From NCBI RefSeq assembly GCF_019710475.1, contig NZ_JAJFAX010000001.1:868001-932000 (forward strand): DNA of 64,000 nt, written 5' to 3'. A program made the position numbers and the translations under genes. Within the stretch, counting starts at the first letter, position 1. Each line of letters starts with the position of its first letter. The DNA is from Glycomyces sp. TRM65418 (GTDB lineage: Bacteria > Actinomycetota > Actinomycetes > Mycobacteriales > Micromonosporaceae). The notes beneath the pieces were generated by a model. That model saw only the letters and a program-made list of their open reading frames with translations, ran no database searches and was not told the origin of the DNA. This document shows positions 44,175 to 52,698 of this stretch, in pieces.

Positions 44175-44873
44175 ATGTCGAAAACGATTCTGGTGACCGG
44201 CGCAGGCCGCGGGCTCGGGCGAACCCTGGCCGCGGAGCTGACCGCACGCGGCGACAGGGTGATCGCCCACGCTCGAAGCGAGTCCGCTCTGGAGGGTGTG
44301 CCGCACGAGGCGAAGCTGATCCTCGACCTGGCCGAACCCGCCGCGATCGCGGACGCGGTGCGGGGCATCGGCCGCCTCGACGCGATCATCCACAATGCCG
44401 GGATCGCGCACATCGCGCCCGTGGCGGAGCAGCGCCTGGAGTGGTGGGAGCGGACGCTCACGGTGAACGTGACGGCCCCGGCCGAGCTGACGCGGGCGCT
44501 CCTGCCCGCGCTGCGGGCCGCGCGCGGCCACGTCGTGTTCGTGAACTCCGGGGCCGGGCTCACCGCCGGACCGAAGTGGAGCTCCTATGCGGCCAGCAAG
44601 CACGCCCTGAAGGCCCTGGCGAACGCCCTGCGCGGCGAGGAGCAGGGCAACGGGGTGCGGGTGACCAGCGTGTACCCCTCGCATTTCGACACCGACATGC
44701 AGCGCAGCGTGCGCGAGCAGTACGGCTCGGACTACGACCGGACCCGCGCGACGAGCCCCGAATCGATCGCGAAGACCATCGCGGACCTCCTCCACGCCCC
44801 GGAGGACATGGTGGTCAACGAACTGCGGATCGAACCGCCGAACCCGCTGCCGATCCAGGCGAGAAGCCAGTGA
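44175..44873 (+). CDS. Short-chain dehydrogenase/reductase
   Basis: 232-residue NAD(P)-dependent oxidoreductase. VTGAGRGLGRTLAAEL (cofactor-binding TGxxxGxG, about 7-22), NAGIAH (about 75-80), the catalytic Ser/Tyr/Lys in NSGAGLTAGPKWSSYAASKH and the following PSHFDTDM stretch identify a classical SDR. Substrate unknown. From memory M. tuberculosis also carries an SDR gene near ftsK (Rv2750), so the neighbour is probably conserved. Leaderless start. Confidence 0.85.
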   Translation: MSKTILVTGAGRGLGRTLAAELTARGDRVIAHARSESALEGVPHEAKLILDLAEPAAIADAVRGIGRLDAIIHNAGIAHIAPVAEQRLEWWERTLTVNVTAPAELTRALLPALRAARGHVVFVNSGAGLTAGPKWSSYAASKHALKALANALRGEEQGNGVRVTSVYPSHFDTDMQRSVREQYGSDYDRTRATSPESIAKTIADLLHAPEDMVVNELRIEPPNPLPIQARSQ

Positions 44874-45050
44874 ATCCGCATCGCTCGTGAGGGAGCCGGT
44901 CTCGGCGGAGCCCGCGAGCAGGTCCCGAGCACCGCGCGGGGTGCGGCACTGCGTCGCGCCCCGCGACCGCGAAGCGCGCTCACTGTGGCATGGACCTCTT
45001 AGGATTCGGAGGCGGAATCCCCTGTCCCCGAAACCGACGCAGAGTTAGGT

Positions 45051-45746
45051 GTGATCCCTCCCTTGAGCGACAACGCCGCGCAGCAGCCGCAGTACTCGCC
45101 TCATCCCCAGCCCGGCCCTCCCGTGCAACCCGGTCCGGCCGCCCAGCCCGCCCACAGCCGGCTCCTCCCGAGCGGCCCCGACCGCCCCACGCCCATCGGG
45201 CTCGGCCTCGCCGGGGCCGGCCTGCTCCTCCTCGCGATCGGCTCCCTGATCCCGCAGGTCTCCCTCAGCGGCGACGACGCCGAAGAGGCGGGCGTGCTGT
45301 TCGTCGTGTTCGCCGGGGTCCCCCTTCCCGGGCTCGCGCCCGCGCTGATCCTCCTGGTCCTCGTCGGTTGGGCCGCCGCCGGCGTCAAGCCCGGCCTCCA
45401 ATGGGCCGCCAAGCTCGGCGGCATCGGCCTGGCCGCGCTCACCGCGGCCGCCGCGCTTCACCCGGTCATCGAAATCAGCAGCGCCTTGGACGCCGAGGCG
45501 TTGGAGGACGCCGACATCGAAGCGAGCGCGGGCGGCGGGATCTGGCTCTACATCCTCGCCGCGGCCCTGCTCGCCGCCAGCATCTTCCTGATGCGCTGGG
45601 CGCCGCCGCAGCAGCCCGCGGCCCCGCAGTACGCCCAGCAGCCGTACCAGCAGCCGCCGCCGCAGCAGGGCCAGCCCGTCCAGCCGACCGCGCAGCAGCC
45701 CGCGCAGCAGCCGGACAACGGCTGGCCCGGCCACTCGCAGCCGTAA
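45051..45746 (+). CDS. Proline/glutamine-rich membrane protein, paralogue 1
   Basis: 231-residue membrane protein with a Pro/Gln-rich cytoplasmic head (about 1-40), about four hydrophobic helices (the first in PTPIGLGLAGAGLLLLAIGS) and a Gln/Pro-rich tail (PQQPAAPQYAQQPYQQPPPQ). The architecture and the P-(T/S)-P-(I/V)-G-L segment match the next gene, so the two are tandem paralogues. The start is uncertain: GTG 45051 or TTG 45063, neither with a ribosome site. Function unknown. Confidence 0.7.
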   Translation: MIPPLSDNAAQQPQYSPHPQPGPPVQPGPAAQPAHSRLLPSGPDRPTPIGLGLAGAGLLLLAIGSLIPQVSLSGDDAEEAGVLFVVFAGVPLPGLAPALILLVLVGWAAAGVKPGLQWAAKLGGIGLAALTAAAALHPVIEISSALDAEALEDADIEASAGGGIWLYILAAALLAASIFLMRWAPPQQPAAPQYAQQPYQQPPPQQGQPVQPTAQQPAQQPDNGWPGHSQP

Positions 45747-45762
45747 CGCCCGCAACGGCACC

Positions 45763-45790
45763 GGGGCCGCGTCCGATCGGGCGCGGCCCC
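45763..45790 (+). terminator. Terminator, copy 1 of a duplicated hairpin
   Basis: GGGGCCGCG-T-CCGATCGG-G-CGCGGCCCC, a near-perfect palindrome 16 bases after the stop of paralogue 1. The 28-base core recurs after paralogue 2 with a single difference. Confidence 0.75.
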
Positions 45791-45847
45791 GTTCGTCCAT
45801 CGGCCCAGGCCGATGCGCAGCGGACACTACCTGCGGTACCGGGCCAG

Positions 45848-45853
45848 TAGCAT
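45848..45853 (+). promoter_or_regulatory. -10 box (TAGCAT)
   Basis: TAGCAT ends seven bases before the GTG at 45861, supporting that start over upstream in-frame ATG codons. Confidence 0.45.
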
Positions 45854-45860
45854 GGCGCTG

Positions 45861-46592
45861 GTGTACGCCGACGCTCCGCAGGAGCCTTCCGTCCCATCGG
45901 TTCCGCCCGGGCAGCCGCAGATGGCGCCGCCGCCCGAACCCGGTCCGCCGCCCCAGACGGGTTCGCCGCAGATGAGCCACCCGCAGATGGCCCCGCCCCA
46001 GTACGCCGCTCCCCGGCCGATGCCGCCGCCCCCGCCCTCCGACAGGCCCTCGCCCGTCGGCCTGGCCGTGGCCGGAGTGGGCCTGGCACTGCTGTGCGTC
46101 TCGATGCTGCTCCCCCGCATCAAGATCGACGACGTCGAGGGTGACTTCGGCTTCTACTCCCTCTCCGGGATCAACGGCACCAACGGGTTCGGCATCGACG
46201 CGTCCAGCGTCGTCCTGTCGATCGCACTGCTCGCGGCGGTCGGCGTGAGCGCCCACCGCAACCCCGCGCTGCGCTGGCCGGCCCGCCTCAGCGCCATCGG
46301 CACCGCTGCGCTGCTGGCGGCCTTCGCCTACCACCCGGTCACGGTGCTGCGCCAGCTCATGGCGACCTTGGAGGGGGACAACGACGAGTTCGACGACGGC
46401 TCCTCGTCCGTCTCGCAGATCGACGTCAGCGCCGACAGCGGCGTCTACCTCGCCTTGGTCGGTGCGCTGCTCCTGGCGGTGAGCACGTTTCTCATGCAGA
46501 CGAACCCGCGCAGGAACCAGTCCTTCCTGTCGGCCCAGGACATGCAGCCGCCGCCGGGCGGCAACCCGACGGTCACCGTCCACCCCGGCTGA
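45861..46592 (+). CDS. Proline-rich membrane protein, paralogue 2
   Basis: 243-residue membrane protein resembling its left neighbour: a Pro-rich head (PGQPQMAPPPEPGPPPQTGS), PSPVGLAVAGVGLALLCVSM as the first helix, then three more helices. The tail is shorter (PPPGGNPTVTVHPG). I choose GTG 45861 from the -10 spacing; an ATG at 45852 or 45813 is possible. Function unknown. Gene and terminator appear to have been duplicated together. Confidence 0.7.
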   Translation: MYADAPQEPSVPSVPPGQPQMAPPPEPGPPPQTGSPQMSHPQMAPPQYAAPRPMPPPPPSDRPSPVGLAVAGVGLALLCVSMLLPRIKIDDVEGDFGFYSLSGINGTNGFGIDASSVVLSIALLAAVGVSAHRNPALRWPARLSAIGTAALLAAFAYHPVTVLRQLMATLEGDNDEFDDGSSSVSQIDVSADSGVYLALVGALLLAVSTFLMQTNPRRNQSFLSAQDMQPPPGGNPTVTVHPG

Positions 46593-46601
46593 CGACCGCA
46601 G

Positions 46602-46641
46602 CGCGGTGGGGCCGCGCCCGATCGGGCGCGGCCCCACCGCG
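46602..46641 (+). terminator. Terminator, copy 2 of a duplicated hairpin
   Basis: Perfect 40-bp palindrome (20-bp arms meeting at GATC), 10 bases after the stop of paralogue 2. Its core (46608-46635) differs from copy 1 at one base. Confidence 0.8.
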
Positions 46642-46690
46642 TTCCACGTGACTGATCGGCCTTCGCGGCCGAGTCGCACGCCTGCCTGCA

Positions 46691-46765
46691 GACTCCGAGG
46701 CGGCGCTTCCCGCGTCCTCTCAGACTTCGAGGCGGCGCTTCCCGCGTCCTCTCAGACTTCGAGGA
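46691..46765. repeat. 32-bp tandem repeat at the rnj 3' end
   Basis: Two 32-bp units (46691-46722 and 46723-46754, one mismatch), then a third partial copy from 46755 that lies inside the last codons of rnj (stop at 46752-46754). The unit carries the final Leu-Glu-Val codons and about 20 downstream bases. Confidence 0.8.
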
Positions 46766-48443
46766 CGTGCGGCACGATCATCGGGCGGCGGCGGTAGGTG
46801 TCGTTGACCCACTTGCCGACCGTGCGCCGCAGGATCTGCTGGAGCTGGTGCGCCTCGGTGATGCCGTCCTGGGCCGCGCGCTCCATCGCGTCGTCGATGA
46901 GCGGCAGGACCCCGTCGAAGGCCTTCGGGTCCTCCGAGAAGCCGCGCGCGGAGACCGTGGGGCCGCCGACGACCTTGCCGTTCTCGGAGTCGATGACGAC
47001 CGTCGCGGCGATGAAGCCGCCGTCGCCGAGCATCCGGCGCTCGCTGAGCACCGGCTCGCCGACGTCGCCCACGGAGAGCCCGTCGACGTAGACCAGGTTG
47101 TTCGGGACGTGCCCGACCAGCCGCGCCCGGCCGTCGATCAGGTCCACCACGTCGCCGTTCTCGATGACGATGACCTGGTCTTCCGGAACGCCGGACTCGA
47201 CGGCGAGCCGCGCGTGCGCCTGGAGGTGCCGCGCCTCGCCGTGGACGGGGATCATGTTGGACGGCTTGACGACGTTGAGCACGTACAGCAGCTCGCCCGC
47301 GGGGGCGTGGCCGGAGACGTGGACCTTCGCGACGTCCTTGTGGATGACGGTGGCCCCGGTCCGCGCCAGGCGGTTGATGACGCCGTACACGGCGGTCTCG
47401 TTGCCGGGCACCAGCGACGACGCGAGGATGACGGTGTCCTCGGCCTCGACGGTGATGTGCCGGTGGTCGCCGGAGGCCATGCGGCCCAAGGCGCTCATCG
47501 GCTCGCCCTGCGAACCGGTGGACATGTACACGATCTCGCCGGCGGGCAGGCGCACCGCCTCGTCCATGCTCACCAGGAGCCCGTCGGGCACCTGCATGAG
47601 CCCGAGGTCCCGGGCGATCGCCATGTTGCGGACCATCGAGCGGCCCACGAAGGCGACCTTCCGCCCGTGCGCGTGCGCGGCGTCCATGACCTGCTGCACG
47701 CGGTGCACGTGGCTCGCGAACGAGGCGACGATGATGCGGCCCTTGACGTCCTGGAAGAGCTTGTCCAGGACCGGTCCGATCTCGCGCTCGGAGGTCACGA
47801 AGCCGGGGATCTCGGCGTTCGTGGAGTCCGAGAGCAGCAGGTCGACGCCCTGGTCGCCGAGCCGGGCGAACCCGGCGAGGTCGGTGATGCGGCCGTCGAG
47901 CGGCAGCTGGTCCATCTTGAAGTCGCCGGTGTGGAGCACCAGGCCGGCCTCGGTGCGGACCGCGACGGCCAGCGCGTCGGGGATCGAGTGGTTGACGGCG
48001 AGGAACTCGCAGCCGAACGGGCCGAGCTGCAGGGTCTCGTTCTCGGCGACGACGATCCCGGCGGGCTTGATGCGGCGTTCGCGCAGCTTGGCCTCGACGA
48101 GGGCGACGGAGAAGCGGGATCCGACGACGGGGATGTCGTGCTTGTGCTCCAGGAGGAACGGGATCGCGCCGATGTGGTCCTCGTGGCCGTGGGTGACGAC
48201 GATGGCCTCGATGTCGTCGAGGCGGTCGAGGATCGGCGTGAAGTCCGGCAGGATGAGGTCGACGCCGGGCTGGTCGACGTCGGGGAAGAGCACGCCGCAG
48301 TCGACGATGAGCAGTCGCCCGTCGTACTCGAACAGGGTCATGTTGCGACCGATGGCGCCGAGCCCGCCGAGCGGGACGACGCGGAGCGCGCCCTCGGGAA
48401 GTGCTCCCGGGGCGCCGAGGTTCTTGGGTCGAGTCAGGGCCAT
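46752..48443 (-). CDS. rnj: Ribonuclease J
   Basis: 563-residue metallo-beta-lactamase/beta-CASP ribonuclease with 5'-to-3' exonuclease and endonuclease roles in mRNA and rRNA processing. HGHEDH (85-90) binds zinc, with further metal ligands in HSIPDA and HTGDFK. The beta-CASP part includes STNAEIPGF and VHVSGHA, and a C-terminal domain is present. ATG 48443 overlaps the dapA stop by one base with AGGAGG ahead, so rnj is cotranscribed behind dapA. Tandem duplications touch its 3' end. The dapA-rnj order matches M. tuberculosis Rv2753c-Rv2752c (from memory). Confidence 0.93.
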   Translation of the reverse strand: MALTRPKNLGAPGALPEGALRVVPLGGLGAIGRNMTLFEYDGRLLIVDCGVLFPDVDQPGVDLILPDFTPILDRLDDIEAIVVTHGHEDHIGAIPFLLEHKHDIPVVGSRFSVALVEAKLRERRIKPAGIVVAENETLQLGPFGCEFLAVNHSIPDALAVAVRTEAGLVLHTGDFKMDQLPLDGRITDLAGFARLGDQGVDLLLSDSTNAEIPGFVTSEREIGPVLDKLFQDVKGRIIVASFASHVHRVQQVMDAAHAHGRKVAFVGRSMVRNMAIARDLGLMQVPDGLLVSMDEAVRLPAGEIVYMSTGSQGEPMSALGRMASGDHRHITVEAEDTVILASSLVPGNETAVYGVINRLARTGATVIHKDVAKVHVSGHAPAGELLYVLNVVKPSNMIPVHGEARHLQAHARLAVESGVPEDQVIVIENGDVVDLIDGRARLVGHVPNNLVYVDGLSVGDVGEPVLSERRMLGDGGFIAATVVIDSENGKVVGGPTVSARGFSEDPKAFDGVLPLIDDAMERAAQDGITEAHQLQQILRRTVGKWVNDTYRRRPMIVPHVLEV

Positions 48444-49336
48444 CAGGCCTCCTTCAGATCGGCGAGGGCGGTGGCGATGTCGGCGGTGAGCGCTTGGTCC
48501 CCGGGCAGGATCGGCAGGCGCGGGTCGCCGGCGGGCAGGCCCAGGCCCTTGAGGCCGGCCTTGACGGCGGCGAGGCCGGGGCCGCGTGTCATGAGGTTGG
48601 TGACGGCGGGGAGGATCCGGTCGTTGATCGCCGACGCCTGGGCGGTGTCGCCGGCGTCGTACGCGTCGAACATGGCGTTGATCTGCTTGCCGAGGAGGTG
48701 CGCGACGACGGAGACGACGCCGACCTGGCCGGTGGCGTAGGCGGCGAGGTTGAGCTCGTCGACGCCGCAGTAGAAGGCCAGGCCGGTGGCGACGCGGACG
48801 CGGTGGGCCTTGGCGAGGTCGCAGGTGGCGTCCTTGACGGCGATGATGCGCGGGTGCTGGGCGAGGCGGTCGAAGGTGGCCTCGGCGATGCCGACGACCG
48901 AGCGCGGCGGGATGTCGTAGAGCATCACGGGCAGCTCGGCGGCGTCGGCGATGGTCGTGAAGTGGGCGGCGATGCCGTCTTGGGTGGGCTTGTTGTAGTA
49001 CGGGGTCACGAGGAGCAGCCCGTGCGCGCCGGCCTTCTCGGCCGCTTGGGCGAGGCGGACGGAGTGGCGGGTGTCGTAGGTGGAGGCCCCGGCGATGACG
49101 TGGGCGCGGTCACCGACGGCTTCGATGACGGTCTCGATGACCTGGGCCTTCTCGGCGTCGGTGGTGGTGGGCGATTCGCCGGTGGTGCCGTTGACGACGA
49201 GGCCGTCGAGGCCCTGCTCGTCGACGAGGTGTCGGGCGAGGGCCGCGGTGCCGGGGACGTCGAGCTCCCCGGAGGGCGTGAACGGCGTGATCATGGCCGC
49301 GAGTGTCCGCCCGAAGGGGCGCGTTGCGTTGCGCAT
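48443..49336 (-). CDS. dapA: 4-hydroxy-tetrahydrodipicolinate synthase
   Basis: 297-residue TIM-barrel enzyme condensing pyruvate and aspartate semialdehyde, the first dedicated step to diaminopimelate and lysine. GTTGES (50-55), LYDIPPRS with Tyr140, and the Schiff-base Lys168 in IIAVKDAT are all present. ATG 49336 opens it. It is followed by rnj with a one-base overlap, and dapB for the next step is 5 kb away. Confidence 0.93.
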   Translation of the reverse strand: MRNATRPFGRTLAAMITPFTPSGELDVPGTAALARHLVDEQGLDGLVVNGTTGESPTTTDAEKAQVIETVIEAVGDRAHVIAGASTYDTRHSVRLAQAAEKAGAHGLLLVTPYYNKPTQDGIAAHFTTIADAAELPVMLYDIPPRSVVGIAEATFDRLAQHPRIIAVKDATCDLAKAHRVRVATGLAFYCGVDELNLAAYATGQVGVVSVVAHLLGKQINAMFDAYDAGDTAQASAINDRILPAVTNLMTRGPGLAAVKAGLKGLGLPAGDPRLPILPGDQALTADIATALADLKEA

Positions 49337-49504
49337 GTGCTTTCACCAATGCTGGTTCCGGCGGCCGGGGCGCCTGCGCCCGGCCGCTCGCTGTGTGTAA
49401 CTGTCTCAAGTCTCCCGCCACGGCGACGCGTGCGAGCCGTGAATCGGCGGAGTCGCGCGCGGCCCGTCGGGCCGTGTCGCTCGGGCGGTTCGGTGCCTGC
49501 GGCT

Positions 49505-50257
49505 CTATCCCTCGGTGACGTAGGGGCTGGAGGCGACCTCGGTGCCGTCGTCGAGCTTCGTGATCTGGAAGTCGGCGAAGACGTTCGCGGCCTTCTCTTT
49601 GAGCTGCTTGAGGCACTCGACTGCCAGTGCCCGGATCTCGACGTCGGCGTGCTCGGAGGCGCGCATGGCGATGAAGTGGCGCCAGGCGCGGTAGTTGCCG
49701 GTCACGACGATGCGGGTCTCGGTGGCGTTGGGGAGTACCGATCGCGCCGCTTGGCGCGCCTGCTTTCGGCGCAGCGTGGGGTTCGCGACGTCGGCGAACT
49801 TCTTCTCGAGTCCTTCGAGGAGGTCGTCGTAGGCGCTCTGGGCGGCTTCGGCGGCGGCGAGGAAGCGCGCGTGCAGTTCGGGGTCGCCGGCGATCACTTC
49901 GGGCTCCACCATGTGCGCGTCGCGCTCGGGGACGTAGCGCTGCGACAGCTGGGAGTAGGAGAAGTGCCGGTGGCGGATCAGCTCGTGGGTGAGCGAGCGG
50001 GAGATGCCGCTGAGGTAGAAGCTGACCGAGCCGTGTTCGAGCACGGAGAGGTGTCCGACTTGGAGGATGTGGTCGAGGTACCCGGCATTGGTGGCGGTCT
50101 TGGGGTTGGGCTTGGTCCAGGACTGGTAGCAGGCGCGTCCGGCGAATTCGGCGAGGGCCTGACCGCCGTCGGCGTCGGTGTCCCAGGGGACGTCGGCCGG
50201 CGCCTCGAAGTGCGTCCAGGCGATGAGTCGGACGTCCATCGGTACGATTTCGGGCAT
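49505..50257 (-). CDS. thyX: FAD-dependent thymidylate synthase
   Basis: 250-residue flavin-dependent thymidylate synthase making dTMP from dUMP with methylene-tetrahydrofolate. The ThyX motif RHR-x7-S-x-RY is seen as [14 protein letters not shown] (95-108), and SWTKPNPKT and the C-terminal [12 protein letters not shown] region fit. The ATG at 50257 follows GAGGGGGAG; a second ATG at 50239 is possible. It lies upstream of dapA and rnj on the same strand, as in mycobacteria. Confidence 0.93.
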   Translation of the reverse strand: MPEIVPMDVRLIAWTHFEAPADVPWDTDADGGQALAEFAGRACYQSWTKPNPKTATNAGYLDHILQVGHLSVLEHGSVSFYLSGISRSLTHELIRHRHFSYSQLSQRYVPERDAHMVEPEVIAGDPELHARFLAAAEAAQSAYDDLLEGLEKKFADVANPTLRRKQARQAARSVLPNATETRIVVTGNYRAWRHFIAMRASEHADVEIRALAVECLKQLKEKAANVFADFQITKLDDGTEVASSPYVTEG

Positions 50258-50427
50258 CCCCGCTCCCCCTCGTTCGTGTTCGGTGCCTGCTAGTGCTGGT
50301 GCTCGACTCCCTGAGGGTACTCGGCAGCGGACTGTGGCCCTGCACGCGCCCGGCCGCGGGCGGCGGCGCGGCGGGCGGTATGCGGCGGTGGCGGTTCGGC
50401 TCGCACAGTCTGGATTCAGAACGCCGC

Positions 50428-50456
50428 TTGACAGACGTCAGAAATGATGTCATCAT
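50428..50456 (+). promoter_or_regulatory. Consensus promoter with palindromic operator
   Basis: TTGACA (50428-50433), a 17-base spacer and CATCAT (50451-50456), six bases before the ATG at 50463. The 13-bp palindrome ATGATGTCATCAT (50444-50456) covers the -10 box, a likely operator for the RHH protein encoded just downstream. Confidence 0.65.
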
Positions 50457-50462
50457 GGTGTC

Positions 50463-50954
50463 ATGGACTTGACGCCGTATATCGAATCGCTCCGCCGGAG
50501 CCTCACCGCCGCCGCAGCGCCCGGTGGCGAGGACGCCGCGCGGACCGCTGAACTGCTGTCGGAGGCGCTGGACGCGGGGGCTCGCCTGGCGTTGATGGAG
50601 GCCCTCTCCGAAGCCGCCGCCGAGATCACCGCCGGCCTCGACCAGGCCGGCTCCCCGGCGTCGGTCGACCTGCGCGTGCGCGGCCGGGAAGTGGACCTGC
50701 GGGTCAGCGGCGGCGAGACCGCCGAGGTCGCGCCGCCTCCGGCCCCGCCCGTGGACGACGACGTCGCCCGCATCACGCTGCGCCTGCCCGAGTCGCTGAA
50801 GGAGGACGTCGAGAAGGCGGCCTCCGCGGACGGCGCCTCGGTCAACGCCTGGCTGGTGCGCGCGATCAACAACGCCGTCCACGCCTCGCGGACCTCGGGT
50901 CCCACCGGCGGCGCGAAGTACAGCCAGCGCATCACCGGCTACGCCAGGGCTTAG
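50463..50954 (+). CDS. Ribbon-helix-helix DNA-binding protein (HicB-like C-terminus)
   Basis: 163-residue protein. Residues 1-95 are a helical then beta-hairpin region (LRVRGREVDLRVSGGETAEV). Residues 102-139 (ARITLRLPESLKEDVEKAAS and the following NAWLVRAINNAV) form an Arc/HicB-type ribbon-helix-helix. It probably binds DNA and represses its own operon through the palindrome over the -10 box. It has no toxin partner; the next gene (12 bases on) encodes a DUF4097 protein. The start is leaderless. Confidence 0.8.
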   Translation: MDLTPYIESLRRSLTAAAAPGGEDAARTAELLSEALDAGARLALMEALSEAAAEITAGLDQAGSPASVDLRVRGREVDLRVSGGETAEVAPPPAPPVDDDVARITLRLPESLKEDVEKAASADGASVNAWLVRAINNAVHASRTSGPTGGAKYSQRITGYARA

Positions 50955-50966
50955 AGGAGCACCGAG

Positions 50967-51788
50967 ATGAACGAGTACACCGAATTCACCCATGACGGGC
51001 CGATCACGGCGGCGATCACGCTGGCCGACGGCTCGGTCACCGTCACCGCCCACGAGTCGGACACGGTGCTGGTGGAGATCAAGCCCGCGCAGCGCCGCTC
51101 CGAGGGCGACGCCGACGCCGCCGACCTCGCGCGCGTCGAGTTCGAGAACGGGCACCTGCGCGTGGTGGCCCCGGAGAAGCCGCAGAACTGGTTCTTCCGC
51201 AAGGAGATCGGGGTGCACCTCGCGGTGAAGGTCCCGGTCGGCTCCGAAGTCTCGGTGAAGACCACCGCGGCGCCGATCAGCCTGCACGGCAAGCTGGGCG
51301 CCGTCTCGATCAACACGGTCGCCGGATCGGCCACGGTGGAGAGCGCCACCTCGGTGCGCGCCAACACCGTCTCGGGTTCGATCAACGTCATCGACGCGAC
51401 CGACGACTTCCGCGCCAACACCGCCTCGGGCCAGGTCCGGGTCGACCACGTCGGCGGGGAGTTCTCCGCCAAGACGGTGGCCGGCTCGATCGCGGCCGAA
51501 CGGCTCGACGGCTCGGCGAATGTGAACACCCTCTCGGGCGGGATCGAGCTGAGCGCGGTCAAGTCCGGCAGCGTCAAGGCCAACACCGTGTCGGGGCGCA
51601 TCAGCCTCGGCGTGGTGCCCGGCACCGACGTGTGGGTGGACCTGGACGCGAAGGCCGGAACGGTGACCTCGGAACTGGCCACGGGCGACACGTCGCCCGC
51701 GCCGGCCGGAGGCGGCACCAGCCTGGAGGTGCGGGCCCGCTCAGTCTCGGGCGACATCTACCTGCACCGCGCCAGCGCTTACGCGTAA
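50967..51788 (+). CDS. DUF4097 family beta-strand repeat protein
   Basis: 273-residue protein built of short beta-helix-like repeats (SINTVAGSATVESATSVRAN, TVSGSINVIDATDDFRANTA, VNTLSGGIELSAVKSGSVKA and others), typical of the DUF4097/adhesin-like family. No signal peptide or membrane helix is visible. Function unknown; such genes often sit beside regulators or phage-shock C-type proteins. It is 12 bases downstream of the RHH gene with a GAGGAG ribosome site, forming a two-gene operon. Confidence 0.85.
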   Translation: MNEYTEFTHDGPITAAITLADGSVTVTAHESDTVLVEIKPAQRRSEGDADAADLARVEFENGHLRVVAPEKPQNWFFRKEIGVHLAVKVPVGSEVSVKTTAAPISLHGKLGAVSINTVAGSATVESATSVRANTVSGSINVIDATDDFRANTASGQVRVDHVGGEFSAKTVAGSIAAERLDGSANVNTLSGGIELSAVKSGSVKANTVSGRISLGVVPGTDVWVDLDAKAGTVTSELATGDTSPAPAGGGTSLEVRARSVSGDIYLHRASAYA

Positions 51789-51814
51789 GACTGCAATCCC
51801 AACACCCGTGAAGA

Positions 51815-51838
51815 GCCCGGCCGCCGCGGTGGCCGGGC
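51815..51838. terminator. Terminator hairpin
   Basis: GCCCGGCC / GGCCGGGC (8 bp plus inner GC pairs), between the converging DUF4097 and DUF2752 genes. Confidence 0.6.
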
Positions 51839-51853
51839 CTTCTCGCGCGGGGG

Positions 51854-52372
51854 TCACACGAAGAAGAACGTGAACGGCTCCCACGGGAGGTTGCGCGCGA
51901 TGAAGAAGACCCCCCACGCGATGAGGAACGCGGTGAGCGTGCCGGGGGCGAGGTGGAACGTCGGGAGCCGCCAGGTCCGGCGCGCGAACAGGCGCGGGAG
52001 GGCCCAGGCGAGGTACATCCAGACGATGAACGGGGCGGCGAAGACGGCGACGGCGTGGTGCCGGGCGGCCTCGGGCAGGTTGAGGGTGACGAGGTAGTAG
52101 AAGGCGCGGGTGCCGCCGCAGCCGGGGCAGTCGAAGCCGGTGGCGATCTTGAACAGGCAGGTGCTGGGGCCGGTGTTGTCGGTCGGGTCCGTGGCGACGA
52201 CCCCGGCGGCCGCGGCCGAGAAGCAGCCGAGGACGGCGAGCGGCGCGAACCACGGATGCGCGAACACCGCGGCGAGCCATCGCTGCACCGGGTTGCCGCG
52301 CTCGGGCTCCGGCGGGGTCTCGCCGGACCGGTCGGGCTGCGAAGCCAGGGCGGCTTCATCGACTGCGCACAC
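51854..52372 (-). CDS. DUF2752 membrane protein
   Basis: 172-residue membrane protein with the DUF2752 hallmark CPGCGGTRAF (82-91) between hydrophobic helices at about 43-60, 108-125 and 145-163. Function unknown; the paired cysteines may bind metal or be redox-active. The GTG start at 52372 follows GAGGAGG at five bases. It stands alone, divergent from the LppM-like gene across 326 bases. Confidence 0.8.
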   Translation of the reverse strand: MCAVDEAALASQPDRSGETPPEPERGNPVQRWLAAVFAHPWFAPLAVLGCFSAAAAGVVATDPTDNTGPSTCLFKIATGFDCPGCGGTRAFYYLVTLNLPEAARHHAVAVFAAPFIVWMYLAWALPRLFARRTWRLPTFHLAPGTLTAFLIAWGVFFIARNLPWEPFTFFFV

Positions 52373-52698
52373 ATCGCCTCCTCGGCTCCCAGCCTAGCGG
52401 GAGCGGACGACCGGACGGACCCGGAGGATCCGGCGCCCGAACGGGGCCCGTCCGCGGCGCCCGTCACCGGGAGGGTCCGGCCGTCCGCTCGGCACGGACT
52501 CGGGCATGGCGAGGAGGGAACGACGCTCCCCCTGCGCGCGGAGTCCGGTCGTGAACCGAGGACGTCGGCCGCGCCGGCGACGAGGACCGGAACGGTCAGC
52601 CGCCGCGGGGCCCCCGGCGCCGAGGAGGCGCCGACATTCGGTTCCGGGGCTCGGTCGAAAGCGCTGATTCGCGCCTTTTCCGGGCCTAGGCTCGGGGC
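52373..52698. other. Intergenic region
   Basis: 326 GC-rich bases between divergent genes. Apart from the DUF2752 ribosome site at the left and the leaderless -10 box at the right, nothing recognisable is seen. Confidence 0.5.
52687..52692 (+). promoter_or_regulatory. Leaderless -10 box (TAGGCT)
   Basis: TAGGCT ends six bases before the ATG at 52699, with a weak CTGATT (52664-52669) at -35 distance. Confidence 0.55.

Noticed and set aside
41854..44196. 780-codon open frame on the plus strand
   Set aside because: Antisense shadow of ftsK.
46691..46765. CRISPR-like repeat
   Set aside because: The 32-bp units abut without spacers and match the rnj 3' end, so this is a tandem duplication.
50463..51788. 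HicB-type toxin-antitoxin pair
   Set aside because: The first protein has the RHH domain, but the partner is a 273-aa DUF4097 protein, not a small HicA-like toxin.
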